Assembly: GCA_018340805.1 (NCBI GenBank)
Contig: JACMZG010001911.1
Location: forward strand, 52,742,673 to 52,806,672
Origin: Microvelia longipes
Taxonomy: Eukaryota > Arthropoda > Insecta > Hemiptera > Veliidae
Direction: 5' to 3'
DNA: 64,000 nt
The notes below the pieces were generated by a model. That model did no database searches, had not been told where the DNA came from, and saw only the letters and a list, made by a program, of their open reading frames with translations. The translations under genes and the position numbers were made by a program. Shown in pieces: positions 23,149 to 34,479 of this stretch (position 1 is its first letter; every line of letters begins with the position of its first letter).

Positions 23149-24865
23149 TCAAAAGGTTAACCAAAAATTAATTACTTCCAAAATTTACTCTCCTAAACTA
23201 AATATAAAGAAAACCCTTGCTGAGATAAAAACGACGATTTATAAACCTAAATCAGCTAAATTTAATTATTATTATTATATTTATAATTGCAAGGCTATTT
23301 TGAATAATTCATTTTGAAAATTTGATTTAGAATGATTTATGCGAACACTTAAGTCTAGATATAAAGAAAAGAATATAATATAAATTGTTAGTAACCTTAA
23401 AATTAAAATTCATAAAACTTATATTTTCTTTTACGTGCTCATCCCAGATAGTAACAAGAACCTAACTTTTAGTGACGTATATTTTAATAAATAAATTATA
23501 ATCATTCAGAATATTTCTTAATAGTTAAATTTTTTATTAAACGATTACAATAAAAATAAAGGTCCAGGAACTTACAATTAATATTTTCTTTAATAGATAA
23601 ATTATAATCAACATAATTAAATGTTTCTTTATAGTTAAACTCTTTGATTAATAAATAAAAACAAAGGCATATCTGAAAGTTTAATGTTATTAATAAATAG
23701 ATTATAACTAATTTAATAATTTAATTTAAACTATTTATTTTAAGTAAATTCGTAAATTATCTATGTTTAATAAATTAATAAATAATTTATTTCAAATACA
23801 TAAATAAATCATTTGTTTTAAATTTATGTATTGTGTAATTAATAGGATTTAAACAGAAGATTCATAAAGCAGAATACTGTTAAGTTATAATACAAAAGTA
23901 AAAGACGATTAATTTTGTTAATTATTATATTATTTAATGCAATTAGCAAATCCAGATATAATCAAAAGATATTTATTTTGCTTCCAAATTTTGAATACTT
24001 ATTATGCTTGAATTCCCAAGTGCAAATTAAAGTGAACTTAGCCTTCAGCTTAAATAAACCTTCTATTAGATAATTCATTAGTAATAATAATTTGTAAGAA
24101 TTTTAGAAATAAAGAAAAAGTGACTGGCATTATGATCTTGCAAACTATTTTGTTAATATTTGAGTATAGAATTATCAAAATTTAATAATAATTATTTAAC
24201 AAATGTAAAACCACAATTGAGTGTTTTGTTATCATTTATTGTAAGACATACCTATATTTAGTAGATAAGTATTTTGTTTTAATGTATAATTCTAATTATT
24301 TAGTAATTGTTTGTAATCAAGTATGAAAAAGTATGTTCCCATAACATAACAAACATTATAAAATTTGAGTATAAAAATAATATTGGTATTAATGATTTAA
24401 GTTTACTTTTAAAAGACCATTAAGTTAGCCTTATTTTAATGAAATCTTCTAGTTATTTAGTGTATGAATAAAATGTTGAAATCATCATCATCTTATTGTC
24501 ATTTCATGTAAAAACAAGATTTACACAAAGAAAAGTGATATAGTCCTAAAGCCTAATTAGAGTTTTAAGAGTTTTAAGTAATATATCATTTAAAATAACA
24601 ACTTTGTATTGCTAGATATATTTATATTTGATGTATTTATTTTTCTTGTTAAAATTATTAATTAAATTTTAAATATAATTTTACTAAATTATAAATAACT
24701 ATTCAATTAATGTAACAATATTATGGTATCATGTGTGTTATTAAATAGGAAGATTTTTAATTATGTGTAGTATCTTAACACAAGTTCATAATTTTAATAA
24801 CTGTACTGTGTAAATACTATTTTCGCTTTTAATATCATTTAAGTTCGTGAGGACACTTCACTCTT
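23149..24865 (+). other. AT-rich non-coding interior of the LTR element
   Basis: 1.7 kb with stops in all frames, many TTAATTAAATAAA-like words and no trace of pol or env motifs. It replaces the coding region expected there. Confidence 0.85.
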
Positions 24866-24876
24866 AAGGAGGGAGA
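24866..24876 (+). other. Polypurine tract
   Basis: AAGGAGGGAGA directly abuts the 3' LTR start: the plus-strand primer site of a retroelement. Confidence 0.88.
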
Positions 24877-25331
24877 AGTTATATAATTATTAACACACTT
24901 AGTAATATTTAGTAGTTTTGTAATAATCAGTAGGGCATGATGTGTCATACAAACTTATCATTTTGTAACATAAGATATAAGATAATACTTTTCTATCTGT
25001 AATCTATAAAAGGCCATGTCTGACAAGAGTCAGTGCTATTCGCCATGTAGTCTTCACCGAAGCTACATTTACAGTTCCTGACATCACGTCATACTGTAGT
25101 TTTATTATTATTCCATTACTTTTACAGTTCCTGACAAACACGTCATACTGTAGTTTTATTATTATTTCATTACTTTTACAGTTCCTGACAAATATGTCAT
25201 ACTGTAGTTTTATTATCATTTAAATTATGTTATTATATTAATTGTGTTTTCAAGTGTTTTTAAAAGTATAAATTCAAGTTTTAAACAAGTTTCTTTTATT
25301 TATTATTATCAAGAATTCAACATATATAACT
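24877..25331 (+). repeat. 3' LTR (455 bp)
   Basis: Almost identical to the 5' LTR. Differences are one extra internal repeat unit (three units of about 57 bp at about 25065-25225) and a handful of single-base indels in homopolymers, which look like sequencing errors. Small ORFs here (25004-25219, minus) only reflect the tandem units. Confidence 0.95.
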
Positions 25332-25351
25332 AGTATAGGTATAAGTATAAC

Positions 25352-25612
<261 letters not shown>

Positions 25613-26399
25613 TGCCGTTGGACACAACGGCAGCTCTAGCATAGGCTACATTTTTTTCTGGTTAGCGGAATATTAAAAGTTTTTAGATTGAGATTTCTTG
25701 ACTTCTATTTTTTAATCACACCCCCAAAACCCTTTCTATGGTGTAGATTCGTGACGATATTTTTTTCATATGTTCTCACAGTCTTTCGGCCCTAGAAGAG
25801 TTCCTTCCTTAGTAAAATTAACTTCATTTTCTTTCTCCATTTCACATCTGAATATTCCTAACCCCGTGTCAGCTTCCTTGATGTGTATGTCGATCTCTCG
25901 TACAGCAGACTAGAGACGGCACATATCAAACCTCCAACAGTTATTCCAGCTCTTATCCCCAATCTCAAAAAAAAGTCGATCCCTTGTTCCTTAGGCAGAA
26001 TTTGTTCCAATAAGGCCTTATAGTACCAATAAATTGTTCCTAAAAAACATATCTTCTGCCCCGTGGCTATCTCCCTAATATTGTAAACTTTCAAATTGAA
26101 TCCTCTTTGCACCCTAGACTAGTCCGATCTCCTACTGCCTCTTCGTTTAATCCTATTATAACCTACTATCCAAGCCTATTTATTAAAATAAATACCTAAA
26201 AAACGTTTCGCTAATCCTTTCTCTAACCAAACTAACCTAACCTCCTATTCAACCCAGAAAATTTCAGAAAACCAGCTAACCTTTGCAGCCTTTTGACCTA
26301 TAATTAACCGAGTCCTTTTGGGTGAGCGTGTATACCTTTAAAAATAAACATTTATATAAAATTTTATTTTTATTTATGTTATTTTAAGGCTACTATGTA

Positions 26400-26480
26400 T
26401 CCACGGATACTCTAAAGACGAGCGAAGCGAGTCCGAAGTGGGGAGAATAAGACTAAGTTCTAAGGTACCCCGTACTGTAC
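26400..26480 (-). repeat. Rep1 5'-end fragment
   Basis: Plus strand GACGAGCGAAGCGAGTCCGAAG ... GGGGAGAATAAG ... AAGTTCTAAGGTACCCCGTACT, the inverted start of Rep1 (compare 50650-50750). Confidence 0.75.
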
Positions 26481-26607
26481 GTAATGTTTCCTTTTTAAAT
26501 CAATATCAAACTAAAGTCTACTCAAACTATATCTATTAATATTTTAACGATAGCAAAAATGTAAACAGAAATTAAAGTAATGATTATAAATTTTCTTATG
26601 AAAATAT

Positions 26608-26838
26608 GGGCCTTCGGCCCGTAGCCGCTACGCGGCCTCGGCGCTTCGCGCCTTATCCGCTCCGCAGCGTCGGCCCCGGGCCGCTTCGCGGCCCGGGGGC
26701 CTCCCTGTGGCCGCTTCGCGGCCACATTGTTGTTGTTTGTATGATGAGTTGTTTCATTATTGTTCTTGTTACATGGCATTTTGCCATGTACCTAGCGAAT
26801 TTTCACAGCCTCTCCACACAGGCCCGCTTCGCGGGCCT
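26608..26838 (+). repeat. Cluster of six perfect hairpins with TTC/GAA or TTT loops
   Basis: GGGCC-TTC-GGCCC (26608), GGCGC-TTC-GCGCC (26640), CCGGGCCGC-TTC-GCGGCCCGG (26676), GTGGCCGC-TTC-GCGGCCAC (26707), CATGGCA-TTT-TGCCATG (26773), AGGCCCGC-TTC-GCGGGCCT (26820). All loops are three bases. The opposite strand contains GCGAAGC, known as an exceptionally stable DNA mini-hairpin. Confidence 0.9.
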
Positions 26839-27292
26839 GAGAGGCTTTCTCACAAATTTGATTTTACTAATTAAGATTTTATTAATACTTTATTATTAAT
26901 AGTATGCTATAATATTAAAACTAACAAGCATCCATGACTAAATATATTCATGATTTTTGTTTTTAAATAAAAATACCGTTTCCGTCACTTAGGATCATAG
27001 ATAAACAATATTAACATAGATGGCTCACTCAAAGATTTAAAAAAAATAGTTGATGGGATGCAGGAGGCTCAAGTAGTACAGTCTAGTGGTGACAGCGTGA
27101 AACTGTCACATATTTTTTTACATAGATCTTTGTTTACTTTATTTTATTTTACTAAACGATTGGCAATTGTTGTTTTTTAAAAAAATACTACAGCACAATC
27201 TAGTAGAGAATAGAGCAAATATATTTTTACTACTAGCGCTATTCAAGACTCTAGTGATGAGACCCCCAACTTAAATCATAAACACAAACTTG

Positions 27293-27499
27293 TCAATTGA
27301 GTGTTCCTACTACACTCGGGAGTGAACCATCTATCTTAGGATTGTCCGATTGAGCTGAAACTGGTCGCATTCGTTTTAGAATAACTTCGACCATATAAAG
27401 ACTACTTCGATGTTCTTCCTCTTTACGGGTCTGCTTAGCTCGGCGTGGTTCAGTGGAAGCCATTTTTGCCCTGTCTCTCTGGGACAGTAGGCTTACCAT
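27293..27499 (-). CDS. Short ORF of Rep2/3 (68 aa, unrecognised)
   Basis: Starts at ATGG about 28 bp after a TATAAAA box and contains MASTEPRRAKQTRKEEEHRS, then VEVILKRMRPVSAQSDNPKI. Basic N-terminal half, no known domain. The copy at 56720 keeps MAPTEQRRAKQGRKAPGRSS and then shifts frame; the copy near 58130 (minus) keeps only the beginning. Conservation of the start with a promoter suggests it is the head of a longer transposon gene; whether it is translated is unknown. Confidence 0.4.
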   Translation of the reverse strand: MVSLLSQRDRAKMASTEPRRAKQTRKEEEHRSSLYMVEVILKRMRPVSAQSDNPKIDGSLPSVVGTLN

Positions 27500-27524
27500 G
27501 ATGGAGCAAGGGTAGAGGTCTCTC

Positions 27525-27531
27525 TTTTATA
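27525..27531 (-). promoter_or_regulatory. TATA box of Rep2/3
   Basis: TATAAAAGAGAGACC on the minus strand; the 56676 copy has TATAAAAGAAAGACC. Conserved between two otherwise diverged copies. Confidence 0.6.
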
Positions 27532-27756
27532 CTATATCCCCACCCTCTAACACTACTGAACCCAACAGATATCGTACGAGTCTTTGACCTAGACGTATAC
27601 ATGTATAACAAGATTATATATATATGTATACGATTGCGCCATTTGTGATGGTTTGATTGAGCTGAAATTGGTCTTAATCGATTCAGCTAGCCGTCTACCT
27701 AAACACGAAATACCTTGTTTTAAAGCCATTTCAAGTTTCAAAAAATTTTTTTTTCA

Positions 27757-27784
27757 TGACGTCATAACTTTGTTGATGACGTCA
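27757..27784 (-). promoter_or_regulatory. Pair of TGACGTCA (CRE-type) sites in Rep2/3
   Basis: TGACGTCA at 27757-27764 and 27777-27784. The 56390 copy has the same pair at 56457-56464 and 56478-56485, with spacing 20 versus 21 bp. TGACGTCA is the full CREB/ATF palindrome. Confidence 0.65.
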
Positions 27785-27905
27785 TAATGTTTTTATAAAC
27801 AATAGGCCTCGTAACCTCCTCAACATTCGCGATTTGCAAAGTTCGTTTCAATTTGAGAACGCCTTCGAGAGTTATCGTTCGCCATACGAAAGGGTAGAAA
27901 CTCTT

Positions 27906-27907
<2 letters not shown>

Positions 27908-27947
<40 letters not shown>

Positions 27948-27952
27948 ATATA

Positions 27953-28041
<89 letters not shown>

Positions 28042-28059
28042 ATACATATATATATAAAC
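27908..28059. repeat. (TA)n microsatellite, ~150 bp
   Basis: Nearly pure TA with a few TATTATA and TATTAATA breaks. Confidence 0.95.
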
Positions 28060-29348
28060 TTTTTTCGGACATATATTTTTGTTATCAGGAAGCCAATAGG
28101 AACCGATTCCGCTCACTCCCACCCTCAACTTCCGTCATCCGAACAACCTCATAAGCGTCATTTTCATTATGAAAATTCGCTAAAATGACGTTAAAGGTAG
28201 GTTTCTAGTTAGTAGCGCACATCTTTTTTCTCGCCGTTTAGTAAATATTTTTCGCAGTCATATTTTTGACTAAACTTCCTTAACGACATGTAGCGGTCAC
28301 AATGCACATATATTTTATAGTGTTCGCTAGCTTTTCTAGCTAACAGTGTTATTTATATTAACCTACTTTTAAATAATATTTTTGTGACTTGAAGAAAACA
28401 TTTTAAAAACATCGTCATACTACTTAAATAATAATTGAAAATCAATTACAATACTAACAAAATTTTTAATCGTACCAACAATTTTACATAGTGTTTATTA
28501 ATAGACACTAAGTGATTAAACCCCTGAAGAATTTTGTTTTAAGATTACTTAAAATAATACTCTACTCTTATTTTAAGATAAGCTTAACACTTCTCTGTCC
28601 TCTATTTAGGGTGAAAAATATGTGGTACGTTATGGACATGAACCTTAGCTACCTTGATTATGGGTGACCTTAAAAAAAGTTGAGGCTCTCACTAGCTAAT
28701 AATAACAGCCATTATAACTTTATACTTAAAAAGTTCAACCTAATATACTTCCTACGGGGGACTCTGATGGTGAGTTTTGCGCAATTATAGATTAATGGCA
28801 TGTAACATTAAACAAAATGAAGCTGTCAAATTTGAAATTGTGCTTATCTTACTCATACACCTCAAATCATAAGAAACACAGGCCGGTATTCGTTCTTGCA
28901 TAAATTTTAAATTTCAATACTTTGAGAACAGTGCTAGTCACAGACGTACACTTGAAAAAGTCACAGAATGTTGTTGGGTTCAGAAAATTATTAGTGTATA
29001 TACGATTTTTTGGATTCTGTAAGTACTGAAATGTGAATAATTGATAAAAAATTAGTTGACATTTTTCCCATCACATTGCTTTTTCCTCCTATTATGGGAG
29101 ATGTAAAGAACAGATTCATTGGCTTAAGGAATAAAAATTTAGAGGATGGTGAAGCGCACTCAAATATAAAACAGTTAAATTGATAAAAATAAATCTTATT
29201 GAAAACGCTTTGTAGAATTTGTCGTCAAGAGGTGACTAAGTCCATCCTTTTTTTTACATTCCTAGTAAAAAAGGGAGGGGAGGGGGTCCTTTATTCGTCA
29301 CCAGTAGAGTGTAATTGTACGCTACGTGTTACAATAATAATTCCATAC

Positions 29349-29505
29349 CTTTAAAATAAGTGATTCCCATGAATTTGGCAGATATTTGTTCAGGTGTGAG
29401 TAGTTTGGTAGTCAGAGGAGGAGTGGATTGCAATGAGTCCAAATATAAACCAAAGTGGGTTAAATCTATTACCATTTGTTCCATCATTTTCCAGCTTGGC
29501 TCAAC
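29349..29505 (-). CDS. M1 aminopeptidase, visible exon 4 (catalytic Tyr)
   Basis: A 157-bp exon reading VEPSWKMMEQMVIDLTHFGL, then LDSLQSTPPLTTKLLTPEQI and ISAKFMGITYFKG. This matches the family stretch vePdWkmxeqF...LDxlxsSHP...peEIsxxFDxIsYxKG. The Tyr of ITYFKG is the transition-state-stabilising residue of M1 enzymes. The family's SHP is written STP here. Acceptor caattctag, donor TTTTAAAG|gtatgg, ending in phase 1 (G), which joins GT of the next exon as Gly. The next intron is 15.5 kb and holds the hAT and LTR elements. Confidence 0.95.
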
Positions 29506-29970
29506 CTAGAATTGAACAGGTATTAATTTTTCAGGAAATAATCTTCTTGAATTTCAAAATATTCCGGTTAAAATTACTTTGGCGAGGCAATTGAAGTTCC
29601 TGATGTTTTCCAGTATGACTAAATTTATTAGCAAGTAATATAAAACTCAGGCTTTAAGTTATTCATGCTGAACATCGAAAAGCTAGAAGATACTTTTGAC
29701 AATAGACTTAAATCTTGCTTTATAGTTAATTGTTTAGAGTAACAATTAATAAATGAATTCTAAAAAACAACAAATTTAGCCAACAAAAAAAACAGAATTT
29801 AGCCAAATAATCCTCAAGATTTGTGCGCGATGAGTGTATACCAAACAAGGCTTAAACATGATAAATAAAAAAATATTCGGCAAACTAAAGTCCTGCTATT
29901 AAAGTAGTACAGAGTTGCCCAACCATCAGCCACTGTACACGACATACAAAAGAATAACTATGGCACTTAC
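29506..29970 (-). other. Intron between visible exons 3 and 4
   Basis: 465 bp, AT-rich; nothing else seen. Confidence 0.85.
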
Positions 29971-30154
29971 TCTTCCAGGTAGGTAATATTCATAATACAT
30001 AGCAAATGCTTCAGATAGCCAGAGATAGTCCCACCATTTCAGCGTCACAGAATTACCCATCCATGCATGGCATATCTCGTGTCCACTGTATCTAGCTGCT
30101 GTTTGCTTTTGCACTTCTTTATCCTCTCCTTGAAAGAACAATATATTACCTTCC
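29971..30154 (-). CDS. M1 aminopeptidase, visible exon 3 (HEXXH-18-E zinc site)
   Basis: Catalytic exon of 184 bp. After the split Arg it reads [20 protein letters not shown] and then the zinc motif [10 protein letters not shown] ... LWLSEAFA. The two His of HEICH and the Glu 18 residues later (SEAFA) are the expected zinc ligands, and the Glu of HEICH is the general base; all are present, so the enzyme should be catalytically competent. The usual HExxHQWFGN has become HAWMGN. Acceptor tttgtttcag, donor CCTGGAAGA|gtaagt, ending in phase 0. The intron before it is about 13.5 kb; the one after is only 465 bp. Confidence 0.97.
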
Positions 30155-30799
30155 CTGAAACAATAAAGGAGGTCTCAATTACATTTTTAGTGGTACAGCA
30201 AATTATGTAATGGAATTGGAGGATTTAAACCTAGGCTTACTATGACATAAATTAAGCTTCCTATAATTTTAGTAAAATTAAAACAAGAGATCTTCGACTA
30301 GCTGATACACGGCGCCGCGGTTGGAGGCCACATAGCACAATTTTTCGTTTAATACACCCTCTTGGATTTGATTTTCGATCATGAGTGCTTACCGTATCCT
30401 CCCTTTAAAAGCAAAAGAACAAAGAAATTATGTTTTAGGTTAAAACAAAATTAGAGACCCAAGCATGCTTTGATCTAATTTAATTCACTTAAATGTTTTT
30501 TCTTAGCTCCAAAGCCTCGTGTAATTGAATTACTTGGTTAACAAGAACACAGTAACCAAAACCTAATTATATAAAGTAAAAACTTCCAAAAATTTACTTT
30601 GCAAAGAAATAATTTCTTTATTATACTACCTCTAAAACTTACTTACTTTTCACTTAGTTATATTCTATTTTAAAGAAGAGCAATGACTTTGCCTCGTTCC
30701 TCGAATTTCTACCCCTACAATTTTAAGGTTGATTTAAAATTTATTATAGAGTCATGATAATTTACAAATGGTGTCTTCAGACTTTAATTTTTACTTTTC

Positions 30800-31090
30800 C
30801 TTACTAATAATGTAGTTATATAGGAAAAGTATTGTGTTTACCACAAATTTTGAAACTGGGATTTAACTGAATTATCAGTTTTAGGTGTTTTTAAGACCCC
30901 CTTTTCACAAAGCTTTCTGTCTCTATATGATTGTGTGAGTGTATGTTTTTGTGCGTATGTGTGTGTGTGTATCTGTTATCATTGTAGCATCCAGCGTATT
31001 TATGCTATAGAGTTGATACACGGAATAAAAATAAATTTTAGGTTTTAGTTGTGCCATCCAGAAAGTATTTTCTGGACACTAAACGGTAAT
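30800..31090 (-). repeat. Rep1 3' part
   Basis: Inverted match to 59640-59920: AAAGTATTGTGTTT, TCAGTTTTAGGTGTTTTTAAG, a TGTGTGTG run, GTTATCATTGTAGC and TTTAGTTGTGCCATCC. Confidence 0.75.
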
Positions 31091-32054
31091 AATGGCTTAA
31101 TAAAAAAAATCATAAAACACGGATTCATGTTTCAAAATTTTTATATTTAACATCAATGTACATTGCTTTGATCACATAAAAGATCAACATATGTGCCTAT
31201 TTTTATTTCATTCCTAGCATTAATTCAATTTTTATCGAATGACTTGTATACGGTTTAACAAATAAAAAAAGACTAGGGATTCGGCACAAGAGCATCCCTT
31301 TTTTTGTATAATAAATATGTTTATTAATTTCATTTTATTAAGTCAGTTAATTGCAGTTGTTTTGGGTTGCACTCTTTTAAAGGTGGGTTCAACAAAAAGC
31401 GAATTTTTGGTGTCTTCAAAATCCGTTTTAGGTAAATATAAGTCGTTGGGAGCATTACATTTTTTTAGTAAATTTGGATTGCGGCCTCAAAAATTTATAA
31501 GTGAGGTCCAAACAGATTTATTTTCCTTTAAAAATTAGTTATAGGTAAATAAAATTTGTTTGGAGCAGCTTTAGGTTAGTATTTATTTATTGCTTCTCCT
31601 TTGAAACTTAGACAAAATAAATCTTTAAATTTACTTGTTACGGAAAATGTTTCACATTGATTTGAAATTAGGCACGTATGTTGTCCTTTATAAGACTAGA
31701 AAATATACCATGTATCATTTTATTATCAGCCTTAGTTTAATGTGTATCTATGTACATGTAAAGAATTTTTAGAAAGTTGTTATAAATTGCAAAAATGCAT
31801 CTAAATGAGTAATAAATGTTATTCTAAGGACAGGCAGAGCAAATCTAAAGTTGAGAGGATAAGCGTAGCCAATGCGATAAGTTGAGGAAAAGTTTTTTAG
31901 ATGCCCTTGAAAGTTTGAAGTTTAGTATTATATCTACTCTTTGATCAAATGAGCTATTTCAAGAAGGGTGGGAAGATCACTTTTCCTCGGAAGGGAAGTA
32001 AAAAAAAGTGTTAACCAAATAAATTGTATTTATTTTGGTAATTTTTTATATTAT

Positions 32055-32770
32055 ATTATCGTCCAAGAGCCATGCCTAAAAAATGTGACTCATTCTGTTC
32101 TACTTAAAATCAAATTTTTCTGAGAATATACCTTAAATTATGAAGGAAAAGCATAGTCTGCCTGTCCAGAGTTGCGTCCTTCATATGAATGCGCTCGCTC
32201 AAAATATTAAAAAAATCGCACTAATTCCAGTATTTTTGCAATAAGTGGTTCCCTGTACGTCATGTGCAAAGCATGAACATAATATTTTTTAAGCTAATAA
32301 AATTTCCTATTACACATGTGTTACTTTGTCAAAATTGGCTAACAACAACTAAAGTTATGACGTTAATTATATGGCCAAAAAATGCACAAAAAACCAATAT
32401 TTTTCAATGAAATTCGCTGACAGCATAAATTAACCATTTGTTTGGTGTAATTAGAAGAGCCATAACTTTGGTTGCATTTTGATGATTATAAACACTCGTT
32501 TTATAATACATATTATAAGCTTGAAAAAATTGTTCTCTTCATGTTTTGCAAACAACCCACAAGGAACCAATTATTTCATGAAAATTGAAATTTGTGCGAT
32601 TTTATAACATTTTGAGCATTTGTAATCATATATGAAAGACTTCACTCTGGGATATGCAGACTATGTTTTTTCTTTATAATTTAAAGTATATTTTCAAAAA
32701 AAAAAATGGTTTGAAGTAGTACAAAATGAGTCACATTTTTCAAGTTTGGCTCTTGGACTATTAGTAATAC
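32055..32770. mobile_element. Foldback element FB-A (copy 2)
   Basis: Left arm GTCCAAGAGCCATGCC...AATGTGACTCATTCTG and right arm ...AATGAGTCACATTTTTC...GGCTCTTGGAC are inverted over about 340 bp each, with the centre near 32410 (GAAATTCGCTGACAGC). Same family as 11600-12260. No coding capacity. Confidence 0.85.
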
Positions 32771-34479
32771 TTTTAAATAAGCTGTTTTTGAGGATATAAT
32801 AGGCTATATTCCTAAACATTTTAATTTAAATGTCAACAAATTCTTTAAAGATTTTTTATATAATATTTTTATATTATATTTTTATATTTTTATATAATAT
32901 TTATATAAAAGTACATTTTTTGACTCGATCTCACCGATTTTTAATATAATTTGGCTGACAGGTAGGCACTATAGGAGAAAGAAAACAAATTCAGATTTTT
33001 AGTTTATTTGGTGCAGCCATATTGCCGCAGTAGGGTGATGAATTTTCCAAAAAAAAATGTGATTTTTCAACATTTCTTTGACTACGAAAAATGGCTGTAT
33101 CTAAAATTCTGCATAAGGTATAATTTTTATTTTTGTGGCGTCTGAAAGCTTAACCTTGGCCTTTTTAAATAGTTTATGCATATTTTTTAATAAATATAGC
33201 CAGTTTATTATGAGCAAATATAAATAAAAATGCTAATAAAATGCAAATAAAATGTTTTTTTTAAAAAAAGCCTATTTTTAAAAATTTTGAAAAAATTCCT
33301 AAAAGGAACTTAAACTGTTAGTAAATTGTCCACAAGGTTTCATTTTGGGACCGCCATGGGATTAGAGATAGTTGCGCATAACGTGTGTCAAAGTAAGTCA
33401 AACTGTAAAAAAGTCATTGTTTTTGCATTTATTATCAATGATTATGCGATAAATCATAACTTTTTTGATACATATTGTAATGTTAGTACAATGAACCATT
33501 CTTTATAAGAAATGAGTATTTAGTTATTAAAATGTTGATTTATTTCAAACTCTAAACAATTAACTATAAAGCAAGATCCAAGCGGTACCAAATTCTAAAC
33601 TTTACCCTTTGAATTTTAAATTAAAATAATAAACTAGAAAACAAAGTAGCTCAAAGCCTCTTTAAGATGCCCTTCCTTTTTCTCCTACACTTATTTTTTT
33701 AGTTAGTCCCAAATTTCCTTAAACTTTGTACCTTTAAAACCGTTTAAATTAGCCGTTTTAGACGTTTTATTTTAGAGTAAAGAGATGTAAAAGTCTCTAT
33801 GGTCCTAATTGCAGAGGAAACATCACAAGGATCCTCTTACTATCACGATGGTAAATACATTACGTTGTTAAATCTAATTCCAGATCTTGTAAATATACAC
33901 GTATAATTTAATAAAATATTCTACCGATCATTAGCTTATATTTATTATTTTATAATAAACGAAGATGTAATATAAATCCAGTTTAAAGTTGGAGCTTATC
34001 AGAGATTATCCCTGCGGAACAACCTCATAGAGATAGTATAAACCATAGTATAAATAAAAGTAAGAACGGTCACGGGCAAATAAATTATATTTATGTTATA
34101 GTGCCTCTTAATAAGAGATCACACATGATTTGCTCAATATAATGCAATGGCATTTTATTGGAGGTCCAATACAAATTGTATATCATTAAAAATTTCCAAT
34201 GCACAATTAAAAAAAGATAACCTTCAACTCTTTATTAGTGGAAGGTTTCAAAATGAGTCACTCTATTCAAGAAACGTCAGAACAATGGACGTAAACTATG
34301 TTTACGTCTTAAGCAATCCCGAACTCCATATTCTTTTACAGAATGATTTACCTACGCCAATAAAAACAATATAGAAGTGGTTTTTGTACAGAACTATTTA
34401 GTTTTTACAAATAATTAGTTAAAACATAGAATAGCCTTACATAAGAGAAATGAAAATTAATAATTAATAAAAATGAAAA

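Larger units (their letters stand above)
20260..25331 (+). mobile_element. Complete gypsy/errantivirus-like LTR element lacking pol
   Basis: 5.07 kb between two LTRs, flanked by the 4-bp duplication AGTA (20256-20259 and 25332-25335). The LTRs start AGTTATATA and end TATATAACT, the AGTTA...TAACT termini typical of insect gypsy-group elements. A tRNA-Lys primer site follows the 5' LTR and a polypurine tract precedes the 3' LTR. The interior holds one long ORF, a Gag; no protease, reverse transcriptase, integrase or envelope sequence is visible in the 1.7 kb after it. The element therefore depends on enzymes from elsewhere. Near-identical LTRs point to a recent insertion. Confidence 0.95.
26595..27815 (-). 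mobile_element. Rep2/3 composite element, longest copy
   Basis: Read on the minus strand from 27815: GGCCTATTGTTTATAAAA, two TGACGTCA sites, a TTTTAAAACAAGGTATT block, a TATAAAA box, a short ORF, then from 26850 to 26595 a cluster of GC-rich hairpins ending in GTAGCGGCTACGGGCCGAAGGCCC. The same parts in the same order occur on the plus strand at 56390-57190, so Rep2 and Rep3 are two ends of one element. No known terminal motif or transposase is seen. Probably a non-autonomous transposon. Confidence 0.65.

Noticed and set aside
26606..26899. 97-codon plus-strand ORF and its 85-codon antisense partner in GC-rich DNA
   Set aside because: The length comes from GC-rich hairpins without stops; other Rep2 copies do not preserve either frame.
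27834..28154. 106-codon plus-strand ORF
   Set aside because: Two thirds of it is the (TA)n tract; no conserved flanks.
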